This document shows positions 12,462-23,641 of a stretch of DNA of 64,000 nucleotides, piece by piece. The notes below the pieces were generated by a model, which worked only from the letters and a program-made list of their open reading frames with translations, was not told the DNA's origin and ran no database searches. The translations under genes were made by a program, and so were the position numbers. The DNA is from Puntigrus tetrazona. Lineage: Eukaryota > Chordata > Actinopteri > Cypriniformes > Cyprinidae. The number at the start of each line of letters is the position of its first letter. Position 1 is the stretch's first letter. The stretch spans positions 1,421,207-1,485,206 of the forward strand of contig NC_056701.1 of assembly GCF_018831695.1 (NCBI RefSeq), read 5' to 3'.

Positions 12462-13312
12462 CTGATAAAACACAATCAAGAACCAAACACTTCATTAATC
12501 TGAGACGACTGTAATATACAGCTTTACATCAGACACACAAATAAATAATTCACCAAGAAGACCCAGGATCAGATCTGATCAGGACATGTTTATGGATGTT
12601 AATTTCTCCTACAATAACTGACGCTCATTCACAGATTATTAACAGTTTATTATAATCTTTGTAAACCCTTCACATCAGCATTAGGCCTATTTCTGAATGA
12701 AAATGTGACTTATGTTTTTTATTTTCTCTAAAGAACACATTTTTTATGGGCTATGAAGATTTTAACCATGCAGCAAACCTTGATAAATCAATAAAAAAAA
12801 AATAAATAAATAAATAAATGCCTTTTAATCGGTTTAACTGATTGTATTAACGGGTCAAAACGGTCAGTTAATGGTTAATCGGTAAAAAAATAAACATTAT
12901 ATTCAAATAAAAGTGTCATTTCAGACATTTTTGAAGACCACGGAGAGAAGTGTTCATGGTGAAACATCCAATCATTTCAAGAAGCTCTGAAAGTGCTCTT
13001 TAAAGGAAATCCAGACTAAAACTCTAACGTCTCAGAGATATTGTCCTCATATGAGGTTAAATCAACACAGACTATCCATAATTCAGTGAAAGTGATGGAG
13101 AATGTAAGAATAATTAATAATCCTGATGTACTCACACACATCATCAACAGTTAGCTCTTATCATCAGCTATCATTTAGCATCTGATGTTTGGATCTCCAT
13201 AAATACACCCATCATTTGTGCTCAAACATCCACAGATATGAAGAGTATTCACACACAGCTGTAACTATAACTGTGTGAATGTGTTTTGATCAAGAAATAA
13301 ACCAGGAGAGGT
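12462..13312. other. no gene seen
   Basis: AT-rich non-coding sequence between two LRR-like exon fragments, with a short (aaat)n run near 12790-12820. I recognise nothing else. Confidence 0.45.
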
Positions 13313-13412
13313 NNNNNNNNNNNNNNNNNNNNNNNNNNNNNNNNNNNNNNNNNNNNNNNNNNNNNNNNNNNNNNNNNNNNNNNNNNNNNNNNNNNNNNNN
13401 NNNNNNNNNNNN

Positions 13413-13596
13413 ACTGTAATGCTGGAAGATAACTCCTGCCTGTTTGAGTCTCATAGATCTTCACGTGAGAGCAAAGATCCAGCAGGAAATCCCTCTGAAC
13501 ATCATCATCATAATAACTCTCTTCATCAAAAGGGAATGTTTTGTAGCTGCACACAGATGACAGCAGACTGGAGAATCTTGTTCCTGTATTTCTGTC
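13413..13596 (-). CDS. further exon fragment of the LRR-like protein
   Basis: The minus strand reads DRNTGTRFSSLLSSVCSYK, DFLLDLCSHVKIYETQTG and SYLPALQ between two 100-N gaps. It is closely similar to 12150-12461 but has an acidic EESYYDDD insert. It therefore supports tandem duplication and not simply assembly duplication. Both ends are missing. Confidence 0.5.
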
Positions 13597-13696
13597 NNNN
13601 NNNNNNNNNNNNNNNNNNNNNNNNNNNNNNNNNNNNNNNNNNNNNNNNNNNNNNNNNNNNNNNNNNNNNNNNNNNNNNNNNNNNNNNNNNNNNNNN

Positions 13697-14853
13697 ATGA
13701 CTGAAATTGATTCCTTAAAAAAAAAAAAACATGACAGGCAGGTCGGTATCATTACAATCATTTATTTAGTGCAAATATGTAGCAAAACGACGCTGCCGTT
13801 GCAGTGCTCTCTGGCAGAATACAGTAGGTTTGTATGAAGAGCAGGATTTAAGATGTCAATCGCTGAAAATAATATCCAATTATCCTCATTTTTCCCTGAA
13901 GGCAGAAACACTGCAGGTCACAATTTGTGACGATGCAGGGAAGAGCCAATGAGCGTTCATTTTTCCAGCGGTTAAACCTGTCGTTTCTTAAAGTGGGAAC
14001 AATTCAATTTAGACCGATTGCGTCAGTTAGCGCAGACTTTGCTTCCTCTTGTAATTATGTTGCGCTTCTGGTGTATTTTATGGTTTTATGTTCAGTCACA
14101 TCACGTCAGAGAAAACGGCCTCGGAAAACAATGCAAATACCACATAAAAAGAAATTGTTAAACATTTGCAGTAATGTTATTTTTTAGAGATGTTTAAGAT
14201 CATGCAGTCATCTTCTTCAAAAGGAGTGGCAGCAGAAAGCACAATACTAAATAACATTTTTTTCAGTAGGTAAACTATTAAAGATTTAATAATAATCTTC
14301 CCACAATTCATGAGATAATAGTGCATGAAGGCATAATTAAGGCATGAATTTATGCATGAATTCATTGCATATTCAAACAATAATAAAAGGTCAATATAAA
14401 ACAAGTCTTTTACAGGGAAATACTACTTTTTGATTACTCAGCTGATCAATGTGAAATACATCCCTAGAAAATTAAATTACGACCAAAGAGTCAGTATACC
14501 ATACAGATATTTCCTCAGATGTTTCGCCATTTCCATTTAAATACTTAAATTAGAAGATAACAATCATAAAAGCGTCACGGGGCATGACCTGAAAGCTCAG
14601 GTATAAAACACCACGAGGGGTTCAGCAGCCGAAAGCTCAGGGTTTAGCAGATGGTGAATTAACCTTGCTTTCTGTCTTTAAAGTTATTCAGGACCAAACG
14701 AGAGTACCTCTGGGTGAAGAAAATGTTTTGTGAGGAGGCGGGGCCAACACCATCAGTCTTTTAAACTGATTGGCTGGTTGTCCAAAAAGAAAATAAAACT
14801 TCGGTCTGATTTTGTTTGAAATGATACGGCTTAGTTTGAAGTATATCAGAGTT
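13697..14853. other. intergenic DNA downstream of the zinc-finger gene
   Basis: No gene is recognised. The part next to 14854 is presumably the 3' UTR of the minus-strand zinc-finger gene. A short motif (gaaagctcagg) occurs twice near 14590-14640. Confidence 0.4.
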
Positions 14854-17800
14854 TTAACTGTGATAGGTTTTTGTGTGCCTGTTTAAAACAGATGAGTTGA
14901 TGAAACACTTCCCGCACGCGGCGCACTGATACGGTTTCTCTCCGGTGTGGATCCTCTCGTGTGTTTTCAGGTATCCCGACTGACTGAACCTCTTGTCACA
15001 GTGCGAACACTTATAACATTTCTCAGCAGTGTGGATCCTCTCGTGTCTTCTCAGATTGGACAAATCGTTGAAAATCTTGTCGCAGTGCGTGCACTTGTAA
15101 GCTTTCTCTCCGGTGTGGATCCTCTCGTGTCTTTGCAGGTCTCCTGACTTTTTGAATCCCTTGCTGCAGTGTGAACACTCGTAGGGTTTCTCTCCGGTGT
15201 GGATCCTCTCGTGTGTCTTCAGGTATCCNNNNNNNNNNNNNNNNNNNNNNNNNNNNNNNNNNNNNNNNGCACTTGTAAGCTTTCTCTCCGGTGTGGATCC
15301 TCTCGTGTCTTTGCAGGTCTCCTGGCCTTTTGAACCTCTTGCTGCAGTGTGAACACTTATATGGATTCTCTCCGGTGTGGATCCTCTCGTGTCTTTTCAT
15401 ATTTGATAAATGACTCATTCTCTTGTCGCAGTGTGAACACTTATAAGCTTTCTCTTCGGTGTGGATCCTCTCATGCAGTTTTGCAGAGGTGTCCGAGACG
15501 CGCTCAAAGCGCTTGTAATCTCTCACAGCAGTACGTCTGAGCCGTGTGGAGTGGATGTTCATGCGTNNNNNNNNNNNNNNNNNNNNNNNNNNNNNGATTC
15601 TTGATTCTTCTCTTTTTCTTCAATCAACTCTGAAATAAAAGTAAAAATCGTGAAATCTGAACACAAAAGTGGACCCTGGTGTAACGGTACATATAAATAA
15701 AATAGCATAAATACACAAAACCTACTAATTATATTACATGTTTATTTCTCGGTATTTGACAGAAAGACACTGAGCTTGAGTTGAGAAGCATTCAAATGAC
15801 GCTTTTCCACTCGGTTCTGTACAACACGACGGTTTAATGTGGGCGGGGTTATCCGTTACAGTTGTGCCCTCTCTACTGCCGTTTTTATCCGCGTCACAAT
15901 GTGAAGAAAGTTTGTTGATTTGTGACTTTGCTAAACTTTGACTAAATTTCCTGATCTGATGTTTTGTATTTTTTTTTACGTCATCTACTGGTTATACTGG
16001 TGATGTGATGTTTTTGGGGGTTAAGAGCTTAATATCCACAAAACTATATAGTTTGATATACTCTGCTTTGTTTAATTAAAACAACATTTAAACTGGATCA
16101 TTTAAATGGTACGGGGATTGGGAAATGCTGGGTTACAACAAGGTTTAATCAGTCCGTAGCGGTCGGTCTTTGTCTTATTACTTGTTTTTACAGGTTCTTT
16201 TTCACTGCATATGCTGTACACCCTGTGAAAATGTTTTGCTGGAGATCAACTGAAAAATAGGTTTTTAATTAATGTAGTCTGTAGACGTTATTAATTACAA
16301 TGCCATGTTATGATTATTTCAGAATCAGACTAATTGAGAAGAAGAGAACAGAAAGATCTGTCCCATCCTGAAAGAGAAAGAAAGTGGACGCTCTTGAGGA
16401 CTTATTTGAAGATGCAAAACATCCACCTCCGTCACGGTGTAATCAGAGACAGGAAATACAGAGATGCACCGGCATTACGTCTTAAAGGAGATCCACTCAT
16501 CTGATCTACCATCAAACTTGCCAAGGTGTACCGAAGAACAAACGAGTGTAAGATCAGGAGATTATCAAGTGAAACTGAACGATATCCAATCAGAAAGCAA
16601 TCTGAAATAAGACAGGATCTTAAAAACGGACGTTTTTTTAAGCTTCGGTCTTTTTGTCAATTTGTGGTCTTTACAACGTTTCCTGGAAAACATATTTATT
16701 CTCAAGTCTCTGGAGATTTTGCAAGATTTCCCAAAATCCCGGTCACCATCCAGCAGCATTACCAGACTTGGATGAGAAAGGACACATTTTCAGAAAGACT
16801 CTGATTGTGTTCGTCTAAAAGTAGAAAGAGATAAACAACTAGAATGGTTTGGGGTGAGTTTTTGCTTCTATGTAATATGATTGAAGTTTTGCTCTGTCAT
16901 TGAGCCAGAGACTTGAAGATCTATTCTAAGTTGTTCGTTTTTTAACTTATTTATTTTAAGGAAAATAGTTTTTTGGTTATCACAACTGTTATACCACTAC
17001 TCAAAATAAACGTATGTGAGATTGTTGGTGACACACAGCCCTAGTGTCCATGAGAGACCTAGTATAGGGTTCAGTTTCATTTTGGCCTAAATTAATTTCT
17101 TTTGGCTTGTCGTTTATATACTGTAGCTGTAGTTTTTTTTTAAGTCTTCCTCTTTTCTAAAACCTTTTAAAATATTTTGATAAATCACTGAGGGAATAAA
17201 ATAAATAAAAAGTTTAGTTTAGCATTAAGTGCTAGTGGTGACCATTTAAAAAAGGGGAAGGAGCATGTTTTTTGCAGACCTGAAACTCAACATGTATTAA
17301 AAAATATCTTAATGCCCNNNNNNNNNNNNNNNNNNNNNNNNNNNNNNNNNNNNNGAGGGAATAAAATAAATAAAAAGTTTAGTTTAGCATTAAGTGCTAG
17401 TGGTGACCATTTAAAAAGGGGGAAGGAGCATGTTTTTTGCAGACCTGAAACTCAAAATGTATTAAAAATATCTTAATGCCTTTTTAGATGTTGAGTCTTC
17501 ATAAACTTCACTTTTGGAATATTGACCCTTCTGACAATCAGTCAATAAACAGTCATTCAAGATTGATGAAGAACAAACACCAACCTCCATGTTCTTCTTG
17601 TTTCGTTCTCCATGTTTCTGGTTCCTCGTGTTTTATTCTCCATGTTTCTGATTCTTCTTGTTTTATTCTCCATGTTTCTGATTCTTCTTGTTTCATTCTC
17701 CAGGTTTCTGGTTCCTCATGTTTTGTTCTCCAGGTTTCTGGTTCCTCTTGTTTTATTTTCCATGTTTCTGATTCTTCTTGTTTTATTCTCCAGGTTACTG

Positions 17801-18047
17801 GTTCTTCTTTTTTCGTTCTCCAGGTTTCTGGTTCCTCTTGTTTTATTTTCCATGTTTCTGGTTCTCTCATGTTCTCCTCACTCTCCTCTTTAACAAACAC
17901 CATCTTCACAGCAGAAGNCTCTTGTTTTATTTTCCATGTTTCTGGTTCTCTCATGTTCTCCTCACTCTCCTCTTTAACAAATATCATCTTCACAGCAGAA
18001 TATCTCAGTTCAGATGCTTCTCCATCAGATATTCCTGCTCGATTCAA
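14854..18047 (-). CDS. FiNZ-type C2H2 zinc-finger protein, two exons, with an expanded acidic N-terminal repeat
   Basis: Exon 1 runs 18047 to about 17585 and exon 2 runs 15629 to 14854. Exon 1 begins MNRAGISDGEASELRYSAVK and holds FVKEESEENM, the start of the fish N-terminal zinc-finger-associated (FiNZ) domain. About nine 10-residue units of the type EPETWRIKQE follow. A donor at 17584 (phase 1) and the tttcag acceptor at 15630 join in frame to ELIEEKEKNQE, as expected for this family. Exon 2 encodes about seven or eight C2H2 fingers (YKCSHCDKRF...H-X3-H, linkers HTGEKPY) and ends KTYHS-stop at 14854. The family binds DNA in the nucleus, and FiNZ members are reported to silence retroelements in cyprinids. 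A single N at 17919 with an ~80-bp duplication, and gaps at 15229-15268 and 15567-15595, break the frame. The gene model is well supported; the exact finger count is not. Confidence 0.75.
15630..17584 (-). other. intron of the FiNZ gene, with a duplicated block around a gap
   Basis: No coding sequence is recognised. A block of about 125 bp beginning gagggaataaaataaat lies just left (about 17190-17317) and just right (from 17355) of a 37-N gap and is nearly identical. This looks like an unresolved contig overlap. Confidence 0.5.
17585..17918 (-). repeat. 30-bp coding minisatellite in FiNZ exon 1
   Basis: About nine tandem 30-nt units (plus strand: ttttattctccatgtttctg followed by attcttcttg, with variants) encode EPETWRTKHE and its variants. 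Units differ at single bases (P/S/V, R/K, I/T/M, Q/H/K), so this is diverged sequence kept in frame and not a sequencing stutter. Confidence 0.85.
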
Positions 18048-20008
18048 AACTTAGTCAGGACCACGAGGATGAGAATATCACAGGCATTTTACTGATCTGA
18101 TTCAAAAACGTAATTTTTATATTTACAGAAAGCACATTTCTAGCGGGTTGTGTTCGATCACGCATCGCAATCAGAATCCTGAGAAAACATCAGAGAGCGC
18201 GGTCAAACTGATCTTCTTCCTCTGAGGTTTAACTCGTGTGTTTGATCGCCCCCTAATGGACTGGAGATGAAGAGGAGAGACGGGAATAACGCGGGGAAAA
18301 GTTTTTGCTTGTACAAACCTGCTGAAAAAAACAAAACAAAACAAAAAACCGATCCATACCCAAAATACAATAGAAAATGTAATGTATTTAATGTTTATAA
18401 TGGTAAGTATAACGGTGTCTATTGGTATGTGATGGATTCTATTAGTGGGATGTTAAATCCTACTGGAAAAGTGTCCAAAACTCACTACAAAAAGGAATTT
18501 TGTATGGTTTACTAGATTAAAAAAAATTTCTATTCGGTTTTTATTGATTTTTTTTAAAGGTGATCAAATGAATTAAAAATGAGCCTCAAGTGGATTTTGA
18601 TCGGCATCTACTGTCTTCCTGAAGGGATTAGAGAAGCAAAAAAAATTTTTGCATCAAATATTTCATTGAAAATAACAACTGAAGTTTCAGATTCGAGTTT
18701 CAGATTCGACTGTCAGGGAGGGGCCAGACTCAGGCTCCTCCCATTCCTCGCCTGGGCTTGGTTTCACTCACCTGCACCTCCTTCTGGATTTAAACACACA
18801 GACATCAGTTCGTAGGAGTTCCCTGGCCGTCTGCTTCCATAACAACCAAGAAGACGCTTAGAAATGATATTAGATGAATAATAATAGTCTAAAAGATTCT
18901 TAACACCAAAAACGATTGTTCAGAGGAACACAAACTGACCTGACTAAAGCTACTGAACATAGCACTTACTAAAGATTCAGATATAATTCACCCCTAGTTT
19001 GAATAAAATGACTTATTTCTGCTGTGTGATGTCCCAACAACACGACGCTCTCCTGACGTTTTTGGTGATGAAAAATAATAAAGTTAGAATTATGTTATTT
19101 GGTATCTTTTTGTTATATATATTTTTTGCAACCAAAACGTTGAAACCAGAACGTTGAAGGCTGTTTTATGCTATTTTGGTTTTTTTTCAAGAACCTAAAA
19201 ATAAACAAACAAATAACATATACTTAACGTTGGTCGGTTGATTTTAGGTTATTTTCGCAACCATGAAATAACGTTCCCAGAATGCTGCAGGCTGAATAAT
19301 TAAAAAAATAACCTACATGTGTTTGTGTAACCCTGTAAATATCATATGCAGAGCTCTGAATTCATTTAATGCACAAAGTGGATGGATTAAAACACGTTAC
19401 ATTATTATATTACGCATAGAGTTATAACAGAAATCATAACTTTGTGGGTTTGTGTGATCTTTATTTTCTGCAAGAGAGAGAGACTAAGAGGTGGAGATAA
19501 AACACATGTTTGTTTGCCAAAATGCCATTAAACCTGAGGAAGAAGGTTAGTTTGTAATGTAACGTGCCGTACGTTTTAAATTATTTTATTATTTTCCATA
19601 CACTATAAAGGCAAAGCAAAAATCAGATGTTCAACATTTTTGCAAATGTATTAAAAATACATGATTCCTCCGCTCGAGTGACCTATTTCTAGCCTTATCT
19701 GGGACAGCTGAAGGCTCCTGGTATGAAGACACGTCTTAATGAAAGCTAGCCAGCTGATCATATACAAGCTGACACCAGCAGTATGAGTTGGACTGAATGT
19801 TATAATAATTATAACATCTAGCATGACTTATTTAGTCTATAAACACGTGTATTTTGAATAAACGACTTTCTGCTCGTTCAGGAGTTCTCGCGCGAAACAC
19901 TTGGGAGCACGTGAGTTATCAGATGGATATTACTGTAGTTTTATTGCTGCATCTGACCAACGACGGAGCGCTGTCTCCTTGTGTTCAGGCTGATTTGTGG
20001 AGTATGTT
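18048..20008. other. upstream DNA of the FiNZ gene, no gene seen
   Basis: This holds the presumed promoter region of the minus-strand FiNZ gene. Degenerate aacgttccc-like motifs occur near 19130-19280 and resemble a common fish dispersed repeat. No supported gene. Confidence 0.4.
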
Positions 20009-20487
20009 GAGATTCATCCAGCGGCAGCATTTGGACACCTTTTGGTCTTTTTATTATCTTTTAAACAAAACAGTGAGAATAAGTTATTCGTGTTGAATTC
20101 ATGTTTAGTTTTGTTGATATTGCACACTTTTAATTTTTTTGGTATTGCATGTACGAAAGTGTTGAAAGTGGCGTCTTTAAAGACGCGAATGTCTTGCTGG
20201 ACGTGGAATTAGATTTAATTTCATTAAATGCATTTTCTCGAGCTAACNGAGATTCATCCAGCGGCAGCATTTGGACACCTTTTGGTCTTTTTATTATCTT
20301 TTAAACAAAACAGTGAGAATAAGTTATTCGTGTTGAATTCATGTTTAGTTTTGTTGATATTGCACACTTTTAATTTTTTTGGTATTGCATGTACGAAAGT
20401 GTTGAAAGTGGCGTCTTTAAAGACGCGAATGTCTTGCTGGACGTGGAATTAGATTTAATTTCATTAAATGCATTTTCTCGAGCTAAC
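20009..20487. repeat. exact 239-bp direct duplication across a single N
   Basis: 20009-20247 and 20249-20487 appear identical base for base, separated by one N at 20248. This is typical of two overlapping contigs joined without merging and is very probably artefactual. It contains no gene. Confidence 0.9.
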
Positions 20488-20549
20488 GACATGAGGACAT
20501 GCTAAGCTAGCGCAGTTTAATGGCCCTGGATAAAACCAATGCCACGATG

Positions 20550-21045
20550 TTCATCCATCCATCTTCATACACTTATCCGGGCAGGAGTCTAATTAGGGAC
20601 GCCCAGACTTCCTTCTCCCCAGATTCTTCCTCCGCTCCCAGTCCTCCAGTGTGTCCTAGGTCTTCCCCGGGTCCTCCTCCCAGAGACACATGCCCTGAAC
20701 ACCTCCATCAGGAGCCACCTCACCTCAGCTGGTCTCTCTCAATGGGGAGGAGCAGCGGGTCGACTCCGAGTGACTGAAACCTCTAAGGGAGCGTCCAGCC
20801 ACCCTGCGGAGGAAACCCATTTCGGCCGCTTGTATCCAGGACCTCATCCTTTCAGTCATGACCCCAAGCTCCTGAGAGTAGGAACGTAGATTGACCAGTA
20901 AATCGTGAGCTTCACCTTACAGCTCAGCTTCTTCATCACAACGGGGGCCGCTACATCAACCGCATTACTGCAGAAGATACTCATGTATTCGGGGCGTATT
21001 TCGTCTACCCCTGAGGAGCTTCTTAGCTACCTCGGTGCCCTCACC
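20550..21045 (-). mobile_element. non-LTR retrotransposon (LINE) fragment, internally deleted
   Basis: Minus-strand sequence of a LINE that is very common in teleosts. The plus strand contains its reverse-complement landmarks in order: gggacgcccagacttcc, ctaagggagcgtcc, cggaggaaacccatttcggc, aggaacgtagattgacc. It then jumps to the part upstream of the RT core (gtatttcgtctacccc, gaggagcttc). Most of the RT domain is missing. The clade is not certain. Confidence 0.75.
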
Positions 21046-21145
21046 NNNNNNNNNNNNNNNNNNNNNNNNNNNNNNNNNNNNNNNNNNNNNNNNNNNNNNN
21101 NNNNNNNNNNNNNNNNNNNNNNNNNNNNNNNNNNNNNNNNNNNNN

Positions 21146-21297
21146 GTGTCTGCGTTAGGTAAGACAAGACCCCACTCAAGAGCACTTATGCACTACTGCC
21201 CTTTTGTTCACATTAATTGCTTCTATTGTCTACCTCATTTGTACGTCGCTTTGGATAAAAGTGTCTGCTAAATGACTAAATGTAAATGTAAATGTAA
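21146..21297 (+). mobile_element. retroelement 3' tail with (TAAATG)n
   Basis: It ends in gtcgctttggataaaag, then tgtctgctaaatgac and (TAAATG) repeats. This is the 3' end shared by many fish non-LTR elements and their SINEs. The 5' side is lost in a gap. A second copy lies at 22109-22218. Confidence 0.7.
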
Positions 21298-21380
21298 TAG
21301 TTCACCCAAAAAATGAAAATCACCCCATATTATACCCGAAGCCATCCTAGGTGTATATGGCTTTCTTCTTTCTTCTCCTT
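21298..21380 (+). mobile_element. MITE-like end fragment
   Basis: taatagttcacccaaaaa followed by atgaaaatcac matches the terminal repeat seen in the complete palindromic element at 52248-52509. Only one end is present, directly after the LINE tail. Confidence 0.5.
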
Positions 21381-21494
21381 TGGTGAAGACGCAGCCATAG
21401 ACCTGAAAGAGCTGAAGATCACTACTTACTGAGATGTTTGACCAGATAAAACAGCGAAACACTTCTGACATGCAGAGCTTCGAGACGGTTTCTC

Positions 21495-21943
21495 TCAAGT
21501 GTGAATCCTCTCATGTCTATTCAGGACCCCTGAATGACTGAATCTCTTGCTGCAGTGTGAACACTTATAAGGCTTCTCTCCGGTGTGGATCCTCTCGTGT
21601 GTTTTCAGATGCGTTGACTGACTGAATCTCTTGTCACAGTTTGAACACTCATAGGGTTTCTCTCCGGTGTGGATCCTCTCGTGTGTTTTCAGAGTTGCTG
21701 AATGACTGAATCTCTTCTCGCAGTGTGAACACTCGTAAGGTTTCTCTCCGGTGTGGGTCCTCTCATGCGTTCTCAGATGCGACGAATCACTGAATCTCTT
21801 GTCACAGTGTAAACACTTGAAAGGGTTCTTGATGGTATGAATCCTCTGACGAACTTTTAAACAGTTTGCTGAAGAAAACGTCTTTCCGCACTCAAAGCAC
21901 GCACTCACGTACTCTCCCTCACCGGTGTATATTTTCTGGTGGG
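21495..21943 (-). pseudogene. C2H2 zinc-finger fragment, 5'-truncated by a retroelement tail
   Basis: The minus strand encodes five finger units. The first is degenerate (ACFECGKTF...VRQRIHT has Arg where the first zinc His belongs). Then come FKCLHCDKRFSDSSHLRTH, YECSHCEKRFSHSATLKTH, YECSNCDKRFSQSTHLKTH and YKCSHCSKRFSHSGVLNRH, ending at a stop at 21495. Upstream the frame runs directly from KTHQKIYTGE into (AATTTG)n encoding NLNLNL, which is retroelement tail and not gene. The original 5' fingers and N-terminal domain are lost or lie beyond the gap. The fingers resemble those of the gene at 14854-18047, suggesting local duplication. Confidence 0.75.
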
Positions 21944-22008
21944 TTTTCAAATTCAAATTCAAATTCAAATTCAAATTCAAATTCAAATTTTATTTGTCAC
22001 ATACACAT
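21944..22008 (-). mobile_element. L2-like retroelement 3' end inserted in the zinc-finger array
   Basis: The plus strand shows (caaatt)n then ttttatttgtcacatacacat. This is the reverse complement of the 3' end of the element at 54444-56990 (tgtgacaaataaaa then (tttgaa)n). It abuts zinc-finger coding sequence on one side and a 100-N gap on the other. Confidence 0.8.
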
Positions 22009-22108
22009 NNNNNNNNNNNNNNNNNNNNNNNNNNNNNNNNNNNNNNNNNNNNNNNNNNNNNNNNNNNNNNNNNNNNNNNNNNNNNNNNNNNNNNNNNNNN
22101 NNNNNNNN

Positions 22109-22218
22109 CTTACTCTGTCTGTTTGTCTCTCAAAAAATGAATCGCTGTTGTACTCTCAATTGTAAGTCGCTTTGGATAAAAGCGTCTACAAAATGACTAA
22201 ATGTAAATGTAAATGTAA
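22109..22218 (+). mobile_element. second (TAAATG)n retroelement tail
   Basis: gtaagtcgctttggataaaa, gcgtctacaaaatgac and (TAAATG) repeats match the tail at 21245-21297. Confidence 0.7.
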
Positions 22219-22547
22219 CTAGTATAAATGTAGCCTAACAGATGTATAAAAAAATATATTATTTGAGCTTTATTAAAAAAACTTGCACTGATTTAGTGTG
22301 TTATATTTTGTTCCTTTGTGCAGTGGCTTAGGAGATGGGTCTGTATAAACATCAACAAGCTGAAAAAAAACTATTTGTAGAGCTAGTAAGTGTTGACAAC
22401 CGTTCCAAACGCTCATAAAGGGAACTCAAACAGCTTAGAAGGCTTAAATGAATCTGCATGTAGTCATTAAGGGATAGATTATACTGTAAACTCTCCCATT
22501 ACTGTCCAGATATAAATGTTTCTGTCCAGTGTGAATTCTTATGGGCG
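22219..22547. other. presumed 3' UTR of the FiNZ exon, no gene seen
   Basis: This is the AT-rich stretch immediately downstream of the minus-strand zinc-finger stop codon. No other feature is recognised. Confidence 0.4.
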
Positions 22548-23641
22548 TTAAGAAGTCCGTGTGGATCTAAACTCCTCCTCTCCAGTGTGAATTTTCACGT
22601 GCTTGTCAAGGATTCCTTTTCGGCTAAAACTTTTCCCACACTGTTGGCAGGTGAAAGGCTTCTCTCCAGTGTGAATTCTCGTGTGGACCTCAAGGTGTCC
22701 TTTTTGAGTGAAACTTTTAGCACACTGAGTGCACGCGTAAGGCTTCTCTCCAGTGTGAACTCTCACATGGGCTTTAAAGTTTCCATGTCGATCGAAACCC
22801 TTTCCGCAGTGAGTGCACGTGTAAGGCTTCTCTCCGGTGTGAACCCTCATGTGGACCTTGAGGTTCCAGTGTTGATCAAAACTCTTTCCACACTGAGTGC
22901 ACGCGTAAGGCTTTTCTCCAGTGTGAACCCTCACGTGGACCTTAAGGTTTCCAAGTTGTTCGAAACTCTCTCCACACTGAGGACATGTGTAAGGCTTCTC
23001 TCCGGTGTGAATTCTCATGTGTCTGGTAAGGCTTCCTTTTACAGTGAAACTCATTCCACACTGTTGGCAGGTGAAAGGGCTCTCTCCGGTGTGGACTCTC
23101 ATGTGATAACTAAGGTTTCCTTTTTGGCTGAAACTTTTTCCACACTGTTGACAGGTGAAAGGGCTCTCTCCGGTGTGGACTCTCATGTGGACCTTAAGGT
23201 TCCCGTGTTGATCAAAACTCTTTCCACACTGAGGGCAAGCGTAAGGCTTCTCTCCAATGTGAATTCTTATGTGCCTGTTAAGGCTTCCTTTCTGAGTGAA
23301 TATGTTTCCACACTGTTGACAGGTGAAAGGGCTGTCTCCAGCGTGAAATCTCATCTGGACTTTAAGTTTCCCATCTTGTTTTCCACATTGAGGGTACGCG
23401 TAAGACTTCTCTCCAGTGTGAAGTTTTATGTGTACTTGAAGGTTTTCAGGTTGGTTGAAATTCTTCCCGCACTGAAAGCAGGCAAAATAACGTCTTGTTC
23501 CTATCTTTCTTGAGGAAGTATTTCCATTCTGTGAGCAACTAAAAGACTCATCTCTAGTTATAAAATCGTGATGTTTCTCATACTGATCTTTCTCTTCCAT
23601 ATCGGTTAAAATATCACTCTCCTCTTTCAATGGCATCATTT
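22548..23641 (-). CDS. FiNZ-type C2H2 zinc-finger protein, large 3' exon
   Basis: This exon opens at a ctttag acceptor (23642). It reads EMMPLKEESDILTDMEEKDQ (the Glu codon is completed from the previous exon), the second half of a FiNZ domain, then a linker. Eleven finger units follow. Unit 2 is broken (YPQC lacks the first Cys, and VQMRFH lacks a zinc His); the other ten keep C-X2-C and H-X3-H. Helix residues recur in classes (DQHGNLKVH, SQKGNLSYH, TQKGHLEVH), suggesting finger duplication. The frame is intact to the stop at 22548. The 5' exon with the start codon is not visible; it may lie in the gap at 24229-24328. It is a nuclear DNA-binding protein, and FiNZ members are reported to repress transposable elements. 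No effector domain other than FiNZ is seen. Confidence 0.85.

Noticed and set aside
11253..12475. Very long open frames across 11421-12149
   Set aside because: They are open only because the interval is Ns; just the Tc1 and LRR-like ends are real.
17585..17918. Regular 30-bp repeats that resemble a CRISPR array
   Set aside because: Units are contiguous with no unique spacers, keep a reading frame, and sit in a vertebrate coding exon.
22587..23513. 308-codon plus-strand open frame opposite the FiNZ zinc-finger exon
   Set aside because: Antisense shadow of the repeated finger codons; its periodicity follows the 84-nt finger unit.
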